A stretch of DNA of 32,414 nucleotides, from contig JAUSPV010000194.1 in NCBI GenBank assembly GCA_030652755.1, positions 1 through 32,414 of the forward strand, given 5' to 3'. Under the pieces are notes generated by a model, which was given only the letters and a program-made list of their open reading frames with translations, searched no databases and was not told the origin of the DNA. The translations under genes were made by a program, and so were the position numbers. Position 1 is the stretch's first letter. Every line of letters begins with the position of its first letter. Positions 1 through 10,072 of the stretch are shown here, piece by piece. The DNA comes from Caulobacter sp. (GTDB lineage: Bacteria; Pseudomonadota; Alphaproteobacteria; Caulobacterales; Caulobacteraceae).

Positions 1-395
1 TCACGCCGGAGTTCCGCAACCGCCTGGACGCCGTGGTCGCCTTCAAGCCGCTGACGCAGGAGATCATCCGCCAGGTGGTGCAGAAGTTCGTCATCCAGCT
101 CGAAGCCCAGCTGGCCGACCGCAACGTCACCATCGAAACGACCGACGAGGCGGCCGACTGGCTGGCCAAGAACGGCTTCGACGAGCTCTATGGCGCCCGG
201 CCCCTGGCCCGGGTCATCCAGGAGCACATCAAGAAGCCGCTGGCCGACGACATCCTGTTCGGCAAGCTGGCCAAGGGCGGCCACGTCAAGGTCGTGCTCC
301 GCGACGGCAAGATCGCCTTCGATTTCGACATCGACGGCGCCGGCCCGCGCGAACCGGGCGCTCCGGAAATCGAGGAGCCCGCGCTCGCGGAATAG
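1..395 (+). CDS. clpA: ATP-dependent Clp protease ATP-binding subunit ClpA, C-terminal part (5' truncated by window edge)
   Basis: Frame open from nt 3: TPEFRNRLDAVVAFKPLTQEII...GFDELYGARPLARVIQEHIKKPLADDILFGKL, the typical Hsp100/ClpA D2-small domain C-terminus. Confidence 0.93.
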   Translation, partial: TPEFRNRLDAVVAFKPLTQEIIRQVVQKFVIQLEAQLADRNVTIETTDEAADWLAKNGFDELYGARPLARVIQEHIKKPLADDILFGKLAKGGHVKVVLRDGKIAFDFDIDGAGPREPGAPEIEEPALAE

Positions 396-479
396 GCGCG
401 GCCTAGATCGGGTAAACCGCGCTGCAACAGGCCTGGCCTGACAGTCCTCGCCGCGAGCCAATCGTGGCGAGGACGTCGG

Positions 480-2576
<2,097 letters not shown>

Positions 2577-2703
2577 TCGCCTTGGAGTGAGGCCCCACCC
2601 CGAGCGCCGATGCCAGGGTCAGGCCCTCGATGCGCCTTCCCTGGCACATCGGGGCGCTCGCGGAATGGTGGACAAAATGGGAACAACCGGTTAGGTTGCC
2701 CCC

Positions 2704-3222
2704 ATGACGTCCTTCCCGTTCGATACGCTCGGCGCTTCGAAACAGCTTCGCGGAGCGGGCATGCCGGAAGGCATGGCCGAGGCGGTGGTGTCGGTGTTCC
2801 AGCACGCGGCCATGACGCCGGACTTCAGCCATCTGGCGACGAAGGCCGACCTCGACGTCGTCAAGGCGGAGATGGCGACGAAGGCCGATCTCGACGCCGT
2901 CAAAGCGGAGATGGCGACGAAGGCGGATCTCAAAGCCGTCCGGGCGGAGATGGCCACGAAAGCCGATCTCAACGCCGTCCGGGCGGACATGGCGACGAAG
3001 GCCGATCTCGACGCCGTCCGGGCGGAGATGGCGACGAAGGCGGACATTGCCGACATGGCCACCAAGGCGGATCTCTCCGAACTTCGCCTCGCGGCGAAGG
3101 CCGACCTGCTCGAGCTGGAGGTCCGGATCATGGAGCGAATGCGCCAGCAGGGCTGGGCGCTGATGGGCGGGATGACGGTGCTGCTGGCTGTATCGACGGC
3201 CATCGGCAGGCTCATCGGCTGA
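2704..3222 (+). CDS. Repeat-containing coiled-coil protein with C-terminal TM anchor (DUF1640/CCDC90-like head, MATKADL repeats)
   Basis: ORF 172 aa; N-terminal FDTLGASKQLRGAGMPEGMAEAVVSVF; tandem MATKADLDAVKAE units; C-terminal hydrophobic GWALMGGMTVLLAVSTAIGRLIG. Confidence 0.75.
   Translation: MTSFPFDTLGASKQLRGAGMPEGMAEAVVSVFQHAAMTPDFSHLATKADLDVVKAEMATKADLDAVKAEMATKADLKAVRAEMATKADLNAVRADMATKADLDAVRAEMATKADIADMATKADLSELRLAAKADLLELEVRIMERMRQQGWALMGGMTVLLAVSTAIGRLIG
2833..3120 (+). repeat. In-frame coding tandem repeat: five 39-bp units, then 27-bp and 33-bp units and a degenerate unit
   Basis: ATG/CTG-GCGACGAAGGCCGATCTC... repeat starts at 2833, 2872, 2911, 2950, 2989, 3028, 3055. Confidence 0.9.
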
Positions 3223-3300
3223 CCTTCGATTGGCCCGGAACGGGGGTTGCGTCCGGGGGCGTCGCGGCCCGATGCTGCGGACCAGCCTCCGGAGAGCCCC

Positions 3301-4248
3301 ATGAAGTACCGCAAACTCGGCGCGAGCGATCTCGACGTCTCTGAAATCTCCCTCGGCTCCTGGCTGACCTACGGCGTCGGCGTCGAGGCGGACAACGCCC
3401 GGGCCTGCGTGGACCGCGCCTTTGAGCTGGGGATCAACTTCATCGACACGGCCAACGTCTATGGCCGAGGCTCGGCCGAGACCGTGCTGGGCGAGACGCT
3501 CGCCGGCCGGCCGCGCGACAGCTACATCCTGGCCACCAAGCTGTGGGGCGACATGGGCGGCGGCGACAAGGGTCTGTCCCGCGCCCAGGTCCACAAGCAG
3601 ATCGACGCCTCGCTGGCGCGCCTGAGAACCGACTACGTCGACCTCTACCAGTGCCACCGCTACGACCCCGACACGCCGCTGGAAGAGACCCTGGAGGCGC
3701 TGAGCGAGATCGTCCGCGCCGGCAAGGCGCGCTGGATCGGCTTCAGCGAATGGGCCCCTGAGCAGATCGAGGCCGCCTTCGCCATTCCCGGCGTGGAGCG
3801 GTTCGTCTCCAGCCAGCCGCAGTACTCGATCCTGTGGCGACGGCCGGAGAAGGCGGTGATCCCGATCTGCGCCGCCAACGGCGTCTCGCAGATCGTCTGG
3901 TCGCCGCTGGCCCAGGGCGTCCTTTCCGGCAAGTACGATCCCGACAGCGCCCCGCCGGCCGACTCGCGCGCCGCCAGCGACAGCATGTCGGGCGCCATCG
4001 GCGGCTGGATGCGCCGCGAGGTGCTGGAGGCCGTCCAGCAGATGAAGCCGATCGCCGCCGAGGCCGGCTGCACCCTGGCGCAGTTCGCGCTGGCCTGGGT
4101 GCTGCGCGAGCCGAATGTCGCCTCGGCCATCGTCGGCGCCAGCCGTCCCTCGCAGCTGGACGACAACGCCGCCGCCGTTGATCTCAAGATCGACCCGGCG
4201 CTGTTCGCCAGGGCCGAGGCGATCGCCGACGCCATCCCGCGCCGTTAG
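3301..4248 (+). CDS. Aldo/keto reductase family protein (potassium channel beta-subunit-like)
   Basis: MKYRKLGASDLDVSEISLGSWLTYG...GINFIDTANVYGRGSAETVLGE...DYVDLYQCHRYDPDTPLEETLEAL. Confidence 0.9.
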   Translation: MKYRKLGASDLDVSEISLGSWLTYGVGVEADNARACVDRAFELGINFIDTANVYGRGSAETVLGETLAGRPRDSYILATKLWGDMGGGDKGLSRAQVHKQIDASLARLRTDYVDLYQCHRYDPDTPLEETLEALSEIVRAGKARWIGFSEWAPEQIEAAFAIPGVERFVSSQPQYSILWRRPEKAVIPICAANGVSQIVWSPLAQGVLSGKYDPDSAPPADSRAASDSMSGAIGGWMRREVLEAVQQMKPIAAEAGCTLAQFALAWVLREPNVASAIVGASRPSQLDDNAAAVDLKIDPALFARAEAIADAIPRR

Positions 4249-4703
4249 CCGGCGAGAAGCGCCGCCTTCGCCAGATCCTTCGGTCGTCCGAACAGGCGGA
4301 ACAGGTCGATCTGCGCCTGACGGTCCGGGGTGTTTACCGTGATGCCGGCGAGACAGGTGGCCACAACCGCGGGAATCGCCACCGGCGTCCAGCGACCCGC
4401 CTGCATGAGCAGCAGATCCCCCATCACCTCGACCCGGCCTTCGCGGAAGGCATAGCCGGAGAAGCGGGAGCGGAAGACCTCGCCGCTGGTCGGCGCGTAG
4501 GCTCGGTCGCGCCAGGCGTCCCATGCCGTCTCCAGCGTCGCCGCCCCGGCCGCCGTGGTCATGATGTCGAGATCGGGACAGTCGGCGACCGGCGCGCCGG
4601 CGATCATCATCGCGGCGCTGCCGATCACGCACCAGGGCTCGGAAAGGCCGGACAGCGCCGGATCAAGCTCGGCCAGCAGCCGCTCGAGATCGGCGAGCGT
4701 CAC
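4245..4703 (-). CDS. Nucleotidyltransferase-fold protein (possible AbiEii/MNT-like)
   Basis: GTG start overlapping upstream stop (GTGA); CVIGSAAMMIAG...CPDLDIMTT resembles the GS...DxD nucleotidyltransferase motif. Confidence 0.55.
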   Translation of the reverse strand: MTLADLERLLAELDPALSGLSEPWCVIGSAAMMIAGAPVADCPDLDIMTTAAGAATLETAWDAWRDRAYAPTSGEVFRSRFSGYAFREGRVEVMGDLLLMQAGRWTPVAIPAVVATCLAGITVNTPDRQAQIDLFRLFGRPKDLAKAALLAG

Positions 4704-5137
4704 GTTTCCAGCGCCGCCGAGATCTGTGCGGCCAGGGCCTTGAGCTCCTCGACGTCGGCCATGCCCTCGGCGTGGCGGCCCAGGGCCACGCCCTCCCAGC
4801 GGGGGATGATGTGGACGTGCAGGTGGAACACGGTCTGGCCGGCCGGGGCGCCGTTGAACTGGGTGACCACGATGCCGTCGGGCTTCAGCGCCGCGTTCAC
4901 GGCGCGGGCCACCTTCTGCACCCCGCCGATCACCCGGCCCAGGGTCTTGGGTTCGGCGTCAAGCAGGTTGCGGGCCTTCGAGGTCTTTGAGACGACCAGC
5001 ACATGGCCCTTGGCCTGCGGGAAGACGTCCATGAAGGCCAGGATCTCCGCGTCCTCGTAGACCTTCACCGCGGGCATCTCGCCGCGCACGATCTTCGCGA
5101 AGATGTTGCCGTCGTCGTAGGCGCCGTCGAGGCTCAT
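4700..5137 (-). CDS. HIT family protein
   Basis: MSLDGAYDDGNIFAKIVRGEMPAVKVYEDAEILAFMDVFPQAKGHVLVVSK; HIT triad HLHVHIIPRW. Confidence 0.93.
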   Translation of the reverse strand: MSLDGAYDDGNIFAKIVRGEMPAVKVYEDAEILAFMDVFPQAKGHVLVVSKTSKARNLLDAEPKTLGRVIGGVQKVARAVNAALKPDGIVVTQFNGAPAGQTVFHLHVHIIPRWEGVALGRHAEGMADVEELKALAAQISAALET

Positions 5138-5209
5138 GGCCGGTCTCCGTTGGGTGCTGCCTGCTCCTACCCCAGGCGGAGTGGAGCGCAAGCCCCGCAG
5201 GGCGTCGCC

Positions 5210-6376
5210 CTACCCCGCCCGGAACGGCGAATACTCCTCCGCCAGCCAGTCCATCTCCTGCCGCACGGCCGTCCGCTCCTGGTCCAGATAGCGGCGCACC
5301 GGCTCGCGCAGGGCCGGATCTGCGATCCAGTGGGCGCTGTAGACCTCGGCCGGCAGGTAGCCGCGGGCGATCTTGTGCTGGCCCTGGGCGCCGGCCTCGA
5401 CGCGCGGCAGGCCCAGCCGGATCGCGTGCTCGATGGCCTGGTAGTAGCAGAGCTCGAAATGCAGGAAGGGGATGGGCTCGACACAGCCCCAGTTGCGGCC
5501 GAACAGGCAGTCGCCGCCGATCAGGTTCAGGGCTCCGGCCACCCAGCGGCCGTCCTTGCGGGCCATGACCAGCAGCACCTGGTCGGCCATCCGCGCGCCC
5601 AGCATCGAGAAGAAGGCGCGGTTCAGGTAGGGCTGGCCCCACTTGCGGCCGCCGGTGTCCTGGTAGAAGTCGTAGAAGGCGTCCCAGTGCGCCTCGGTCA
5701 GGTCCGCGCCGGTCAGGGCGACGATCTCGTCGACGGCCGCCTGCGCATCGCGCCGTTCGCGCCGGATGGTCTTGCGCCGACCCGACGACAGGGCGGCCAG
5801 GAAGTCCTCGAACGTCCCGTAGCGGGTGTTGAACCAGTGGTACTGCTGGTCCTGCCTTGGCAGCAGACCGGCGCCGGTCAGGAACCGCCAGTCCTCGCGA
5901 TCGGGGAAGGTCACGTGCAGGCCCGAGGCGCCCAGCCGCTCGCACAGGGTCAGGGCGCCGCCGAGCAGGGTCCGGCGGCCCTCGTCCGGGTCGATGTCCG
6001 GCCGCACCAGCAGCCGCGGCCCGGTCACCGGCGAGAAGGGGGCGGCGCACTGGAGCTTGGGATAGTACCGCCCCCCTGCCCGCTCGTAGGCGTCCGCCCA
6101 GGACCAGTCGAAAACGTATTCCCCCTGGCTGTGCGACTTCAGATAGAGCGGCATGACCGCCGCGACGCGACCGGCCTCGTCCTCGACGCTCAGGTGATGC
6201 GGCGCCCAGCCGGTGCGGTCGCCGACGCTGCCCGACTGTTCCAGCGCGTCCAGGAAGTCGAAGGCGACGAAGGGGTTGTAACCCGCGCCCGACGGCGCGC
6301 AGGCGTCCCAGTCCGCCCGCTCAAGCTCGGCGATACGGCGGTGGATGCGAACGGCGGGCTTGAGGAGGGTGTTCAC
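5210..6376 (-). CDS. GNAT/FemAB-like N-acetyltransferase (DUF482/COG3146 family)
   Basis: GTG start VNTLLKPAVRIHRRIAELERADWDACAPSGAGYNPFVAFDFLDALEQSGSV...VEAGAQGQHKIARGYLP; start inferred. Confidence 0.8.
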   Translation of the reverse strand: MNTLLKPAVRIHRRIAELERADWDACAPSGAGYNPFVAFDFLDALEQSGSVGDRTGWAPHHLSVEDEAGRVAAVMPLYLKSHSQGEYVFDWSWADAYERAGGRYYPKLQCAAPFSPVTGPRLLVRPDIDPDEGRRTLLGGALTLCERLGASGLHVTFPDREDWRFLTGAGLLPRQDQQYHWFNTRYGTFEDFLAALSSGRRKTIRRERRDAQAAVDEIVALTGADLTEAHWDAFYDFYQDTGGRKWGQPYLNRAFFSMLGARMADQVLLVMARKDGRWVAGALNLIGGDCLFGRNWGCVEPIPFLHFELCYYQAIEHAIRLGLPRVEAGAQGQHKIARGYLPAEVYSAHWIADPALREPVRRYLDQERTAVRQEMDWLAEEYSPFRAG

Positions 6377-6429
6377 GGCAAGGCCAAGATAGGCGGCGTT
6401 GTCGCCGGGGCAAACGGGTAACCCGGTCC

Positions 6430-6507
6430 GGGGACATGTACCGTCTTCGGTACGTGTCCCCTGCGGCTTTGCAGCGGCGGGGGACACGCACTGAAGTGCA
6501 TGTCCCC
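6430..6507. repeat. Two tandem GGGACA...TGTCCC hairpins (REP-like)
   Basis: 6430-6461 ggggacatgtaccgtcttcggtacgtgtcccc and 6480-6507 ggggacacgcactgaagtgcatgtcccc; each a near-perfect palindrome. Confidence 0.75.
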
Positions 6508-6516
6508 GATCATGGA

Positions 6517-7290
6517 TTAGGCCTCGAACCCTTCGAAGATCACGTTGTCGACGTGCGGGCGCAGGCGTTCGACCTCCTCGGCGGAGCGAACGGTCCAGGC
6601 GACGACCGGCATCCCGTTGGCGCGGAGGGCCTCGGACCTTTCCCAAGGCAGCATGCCGCGTTCCAGCGACAGGAAGTCCGGGCGCGCGATCTCGAGCTGC
6701 TCGAGGCTGGCCATCGACTGGCGGATCTCCGGCGACAGGTGCCTGGCGTTGTCGTCGTTCCACCGGTAGCTGTTGAGACCGCGCAGGATCTGCGGGTGGT
6801 GATCGGCGAACCAGGCGTGGCTGTAGGGGTTGAAGCCGATCACGCAGGTCGGGCCGTTGTGGTCGAGCAACACTTCGCTGACCCGCTTTTCCAGGGGGCC
6901 GACCTCGCCGAAGGGCGTCTTGAGTTCAATATGGACCATGGCGCGGTGGCCGACCTCGACCAGCACCTCGGCCAGGGTGGGAATGCCCTCGTCGGTGTCC
7001 TTCAGGCGCAGGTCGCGCAGGTCGTGGAGCGATCGGTCCGACAGACGTCCCTCGACGCCGGTCATGCGCTCCAGCTGGTGGTCGTGGAAGACCACGGCTT
7101 CACCGTCGGCGGTGATCTGGACGTCCAGCTCGACGCCATAGCCGCGAGCGCAGGCGGCATGGAAGGCGCCCAGCGAGTTCTCCGGCGCCCCGTCCGGCGT
7201 CCAGAGGCCCCTGTGGGCGATGGATGGTCCGAAGAGAAGCTCCCAGGCTTCTCCGAACGCGCTCGGCTCCGGACGGGCTTTCGGCTTCAT
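6517..7290 (-). CDS. Glycerophosphodiester phosphodiesterase family protein
   Basis: IAHRGLWTPDGAPENSLGAFHAACARGYGVELDVQITADGEAVVFHDHQLERMTG, the GDPD catalytic signature. Confidence 0.92.
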   Translation of the reverse strand: MKPKARPEPSAFGEAWELLFGPSIAHRGLWTPDGAPENSLGAFHAACARGYGVELDVQITADGEAVVFHDHQLERMTGVEGRLSDRSLHDLRDLRLKDTDEGIPTLAEVLVEVGHRAMVHIELKTPFGEVGPLEKRVSEVLLDHNGPTCVIGFNPYSHAWFADHHPQILRGLNSYRWNDDNARHLSPEIRQSMASLEQLEIARPDFLSLERGMLPWERSEALRANGMPVVAWTVRSAEEVERLRPHVDNVIFEGFEA

Positions 7291-7751
7291 CAGCTGATCT
7301 CCACCACGGCATCGACCTCGACCGCGAAGTTGCGCGGCAGGCGGTAGACGCCGACCGCCGATCGGGCGTGGCGCCCCGCGTCGCCAAAGGCCTCGACCAT
7401 GACGTCGGAGCAGCCGTTGACGACGCTGGGGATGTCGAAGAAGTCAGGGCCGGCCTGGACGAAGCCGCCCAGCTTGACCACCCGGACCACGCGGTCGAGG
7501 TCGCCATCGCAGGCGGCCCGCATCTGGGCCAGCAGATTGATCCCGCACAGGCGCGCGGCGCGTTGCGCCGTCTCCATGTCGACCTCCACCCCGACGACGC
7601 CGGTGACGCCGCCCGAGGCGTCCAGCGACACCTGGCCGGAAATGTGGACGAGATTGCCGGTGCGCACGAACGGCACATAGTTGGCGATGGGGGCGACCGG
7701 ACTGGGCAGGGTGATCCCGGCGGCGGCGAGGCGTTGTTCGACCTTGGACAT
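7290..7751 (-). CDS. RidA/YjgF family protein
   Basis: MSKVEQRLAAAGITLPSPVAPIANYVPFVRTGNLVHISGQVSLDA...RAARLCGINLLAQMRAACDGDLDRVVRVVKLGGFV. Confidence 0.9.
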   Translation of the reverse strand: MSKVEQRLAAAGITLPSPVAPIANYVPFVRTGNLVHISGQVSLDASGGVTGVVGVEVDMETAQRAARLCGINLLAQMRAACDGDLDRVVRVVKLGGFVQAGPDFFDIPSVVNGCSDVMVEAFGDAGRHARSAVGVYRLPRNFAVEVDAVVEIS

Positions 7752-7795
7752 GCCGCGCTTCTAGCCCGCGCCGGCGATGGACGGAAGCGGACGCG

Positions 7796-7826
7796 AAAAA
7801 GGCCCGGGTTCGAAAACCCGGGCCTT
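7796..7826 (-). terminator. Rho-independent terminator of the phasin gene
   Basis: Minus strand reads aaggcccgggttttcgaacccgggcctttttc: 11-bp stem, TTCG loop, T-tract. Confidence 0.85.
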
Positions 7827-7879
7827 CACGCGAACTTGACCGGCAGTCTGGGGGGAGAGGGGCCGGCCGGCTCGAATGC

Positions 7880-8314
7880 CTACTTCGCGGCTTGCAGCTT
7901 TTCGACGGTCGCGGTGACGCGTTCGTTGAGCGGCTTCACCGAGTCCTTGACCGAAGCGGCGACGACTTCGCCCATCTTCGAGGCTTCGGCGAGGTAGCCT
8001 TCCATCGCGGCCTTGACCCAGGCGGTCTGCAGCTCGACGGCTTCCTGCACGCTCTTGGCGCCGGCCAGCGCCTTGGCGGCGGCGACCTGGTCTTCCATGG
8101 ACTTCTTGGAGAAGGCCATGACCTGCGCGCCGAGGGCTTCGGCGCCCTTGGTGGCGGCGGTGACCGAAGCGACGACGGCTTCGAGGTTCTTCTTGGAGTA
8201 GGTGTTCACTTCGTTGAGGGTCGCGAGCGACTTCTCGACGTTGTCCTTGAACGCCTGGTTGCCGGCGGTGGTGAACTGCTCGACGGTGTTCTTCAGGGTA
8301 TCGGCGGTGGCCAT
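7880..8314 (-). CDS. Phasin family protein (PHA granule-associated)
   Basis: MATADTLKNTVEQFTTAGNQAFKDNVEKSLATLNEVNTYSKKNLEAVVASVTAATKGAEALGAQVMAFSKKSMEDQVAAAKALAGAKSVQEAVELQTAWVK. Confidence 0.9.
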   Translation of the reverse strand: MATADTLKNTVEQFTTAGNQAFKDNVEKSLATLNEVNTYSKKNLEAVVASVTAATKGAEALGAQVMAFSKKSMEDQVAAAKALAGAKSVQEAVELQTAWVKAAMEGYLAEASKMGEVVAASVKDSVKPLNERVTATVEKLQAAK

Positions 8315-8406
8315 CGGTAGTCTCCTTGTGGGGGTCGGGGGAGGACCGGGAGATGAAGGGATGAAGCCACGAATCCATCGCCGCTTCTGGAGTGTGTTGT
8401 CTCATG

Positions 8407-8446
8407 CTGCACTGCAGCAGTCAACGACTTTTTGTGCACTGCACAA
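8407..8446. promoter_or_regulatory. Pair of PhaR-like operators upstream of the phasin gene
   Basis: 8407-8417 CTGC-ACT-GCAG and 8432-8446 TTGTGC-ACT-GCACAA; TGCN3GCA cores, centres 27 bp apart. Confidence 0.6.
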
Positions 8447-8627
8447 TAACCGTCCCGTGACACCGCAGGCCGCGCCCGGCGCCCGCGCCGCGACCACCCG
8501 CCGCAACCCCGGACGGGTTCGCTCAACAGTTGTTTACTTTGGCGAAAGACGCCAGCATGCATGCTAGATAGGCAGCCCGAGGGGACCTTCGGGGGCGTCC
8601 CGTTTCAGCTTTTTCGACGGACGAAGC

Positions 8628-9953
8628 ATGCTCAAGCTAGCCCGCCGCGCCTATCTCGCACTCGCCCTGTTCGCCAGCCTGGCGGCCGTCCTTGTCGCGC
8701 CCGGCCTCGCGCAGGCCCAGGTCCCCTACCTGTCCCTCCCGGCCAGCGAGCCCAAGTACGCGGCGATCGTGGTCGACGCCAACACCGGCGAGGTCCTGTA
8801 CGCCAAGCGCGCCGACAGTCCGCGCTATCCCGCCTCGATCACCAAGGTCATGACCATGTACCTGGTCATGGAGGCGATGTCCGAAGGCCGGGTGAAGCCG
8901 ACCGACATGGTCACCATCTCCGCCCGCGCCGCTTCGCAGCCGCCGACCAAGCTGGGCGTGGCCGCCGGAGACCAGGTCAGCGTCGATGACGCCCTCAAGG
9001 CGCTGGCCACCCGCTCGGCCAACGACATGGCCGTGGCCCTGGCCGAGCATATCGGCGGCACGGAACAACGCTTCGCCGCCCTGATGACCCTGCGCGGCCA
9101 GGAGTTGGGCATGAGCAACACGCGGTTCATGAACGCGTCCGGCCTCCCCGACAGCCGCCAGATCTCCAGCGCCCGCGACATCGCCATCATGTCGCGCGCC
9201 GTGATGCGCGATTTCCCGCAGTATTACGGCTACTTCAGCATCAAGTCCTTCACCTTCCGGGGACGGCTGATCACGGGCCACAACCGTCTGATGGGCCAGT
9301 TCGCCGGCATGGACGGCCTCAAGACCGGCTACATCAACGCCTCGGGCTTCAACCTGGCGGCCTCGGCCGTGCGCGACGGCCGCCGGCTGATCGCGGTGGT
9401 GCTCGGCGGCCGCTCGTCGGCGACGCGCGACGACCATGTCGAGGATCTGCTGCTGACCGGGTTCGACGTGCTCAAGCGCCGCTCGCTCGGCGAGAGCATC
9501 ACGGTCGCCCAATCCATGTTCGAGCCGGTGATCGACGGACCGGTGATCCGTCCGCCGACCGCCATGGGCGACGCCGGCGACACGGGCGGCCTGCGGGTCG
9601 TCCTGACCGACGGCCCTGCTCCGGCCTATCCGATGACGGTGCAGCGCTCGATGGCGCCGATCGCCGATCCGGTCTCCAGACCCGCGCCCGCCCCGAAGGC
9701 GGCGGCGAAGAAGCCGCGCGGCAAGTACGTGGTCCAGGCCGGCGCCTTCAAGTCCAAGGACCAGGCGCGCCAGCAGCTGAAGCTGATCCAGAAGCGGTTC
9801 TCCTCGAGCTTCTCGGACGCAGAGGCCGATATCGGCGGCGCCGTGGGCGGCTATTATCGGGTCCGGTTCGAGGGCATGACCGCCGACGCGGCCCAGACCG
9901 CCTGCAAGACCCTCAAGGCCAAGAAGCAGGCCTGCATGGTCGTCGCGCCGTAA
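8628..9953 (+). CDS. D-alanyl-D-alanine carboxypeptidase (PBP5/6 family) with C-terminal SPOR domain
   Basis: Signal peptide; YPASITKVMTMYLV (SxxK), RSANDMAVALAEHI (SxN), DGLKTGYINASG (KTG); C-terminal KYVVQAGAFKSKDQARQQLKLIQKRF...YRVRF. Confidence 0.93.
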   Translation: MLKLARRAYLALALFASLAAVLVAPGLAQAQVPYLSLPASEPKYAAIVVDANTGEVLYAKRADSPRYPASITKVMTMYLVMEAMSEGRVKPTDMVTISARAASQPPTKLGVAAGDQVSVDDALKALATRSANDMAVALAEHIGGTEQRFAALMTLRGQELGMSNTRFMNASGLPDSRQISSARDIAIMSRAVMRDFPQYYGYFSIKSFTFRGRLITGHNRLMGQFAGMDGLKTGYINASGFNLAASAVRDGRRLIAVVLGGRSSATRDDHVEDLLLTGFDVLKRRSLGESITVAQSMFEPVIDGPVIRPPTAMGDAGDTGGLRVVLTDGPAPAYPMTVQRSMAPIADPVSRPAPAPKAAAKKPRGKYVVQAGAFKSKDQARQQLKLIQKRFSSSFSDAEADIGGAVGGYYRVRFEGMTADAAQTACKTLKAKKQACMVVAP

Positions 9954-9977
9954 GCGCCCCAGCGGCGCCGACTTCGG

Positions 9978-10012
9978 AAGGGCGCGGTTGATGACCGCGC
10001 CCTTTGCGTTTT
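9978..10012 (+). terminator. Rho-independent-type terminator after the D,D-carboxypeptidase
   Basis: aagggcgcggt-tgatg-accgcgcccttt followed by gcgtttt. Confidence 0.75.
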
Positions 10013-10072
10013 GCGAACCGATGCGGGGATCCTCGCCACGCAGGCGAGGCTGACGGGGGTGGGTGCGCCACC

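Noticed and set aside
2833-3120. CRISPR array
   Set aside because: The 39-bp units are contiguous, in frame and without spacers; this is a coding tandem repeat
2691-3314. 207-aa minus ORF with repeated RSAFVAISARTA
   Set aside because: Mirror image of the 39-bp tandem repeat on the coding strand; no independent support
4245-4703. AbiE-type abortive infection system
   Set aside because: Only a single nucleotidyltransferase-like gene, in an apparent HIT-protein operon; no AbiEi-like partner
5003-6421. 472-aa plus-strand ORF (and 4959..6050 minus)
   Set aside because: Antisense or out-of-frame to the GNAT/FemAB-like and HIT genes, which have clear family motifs
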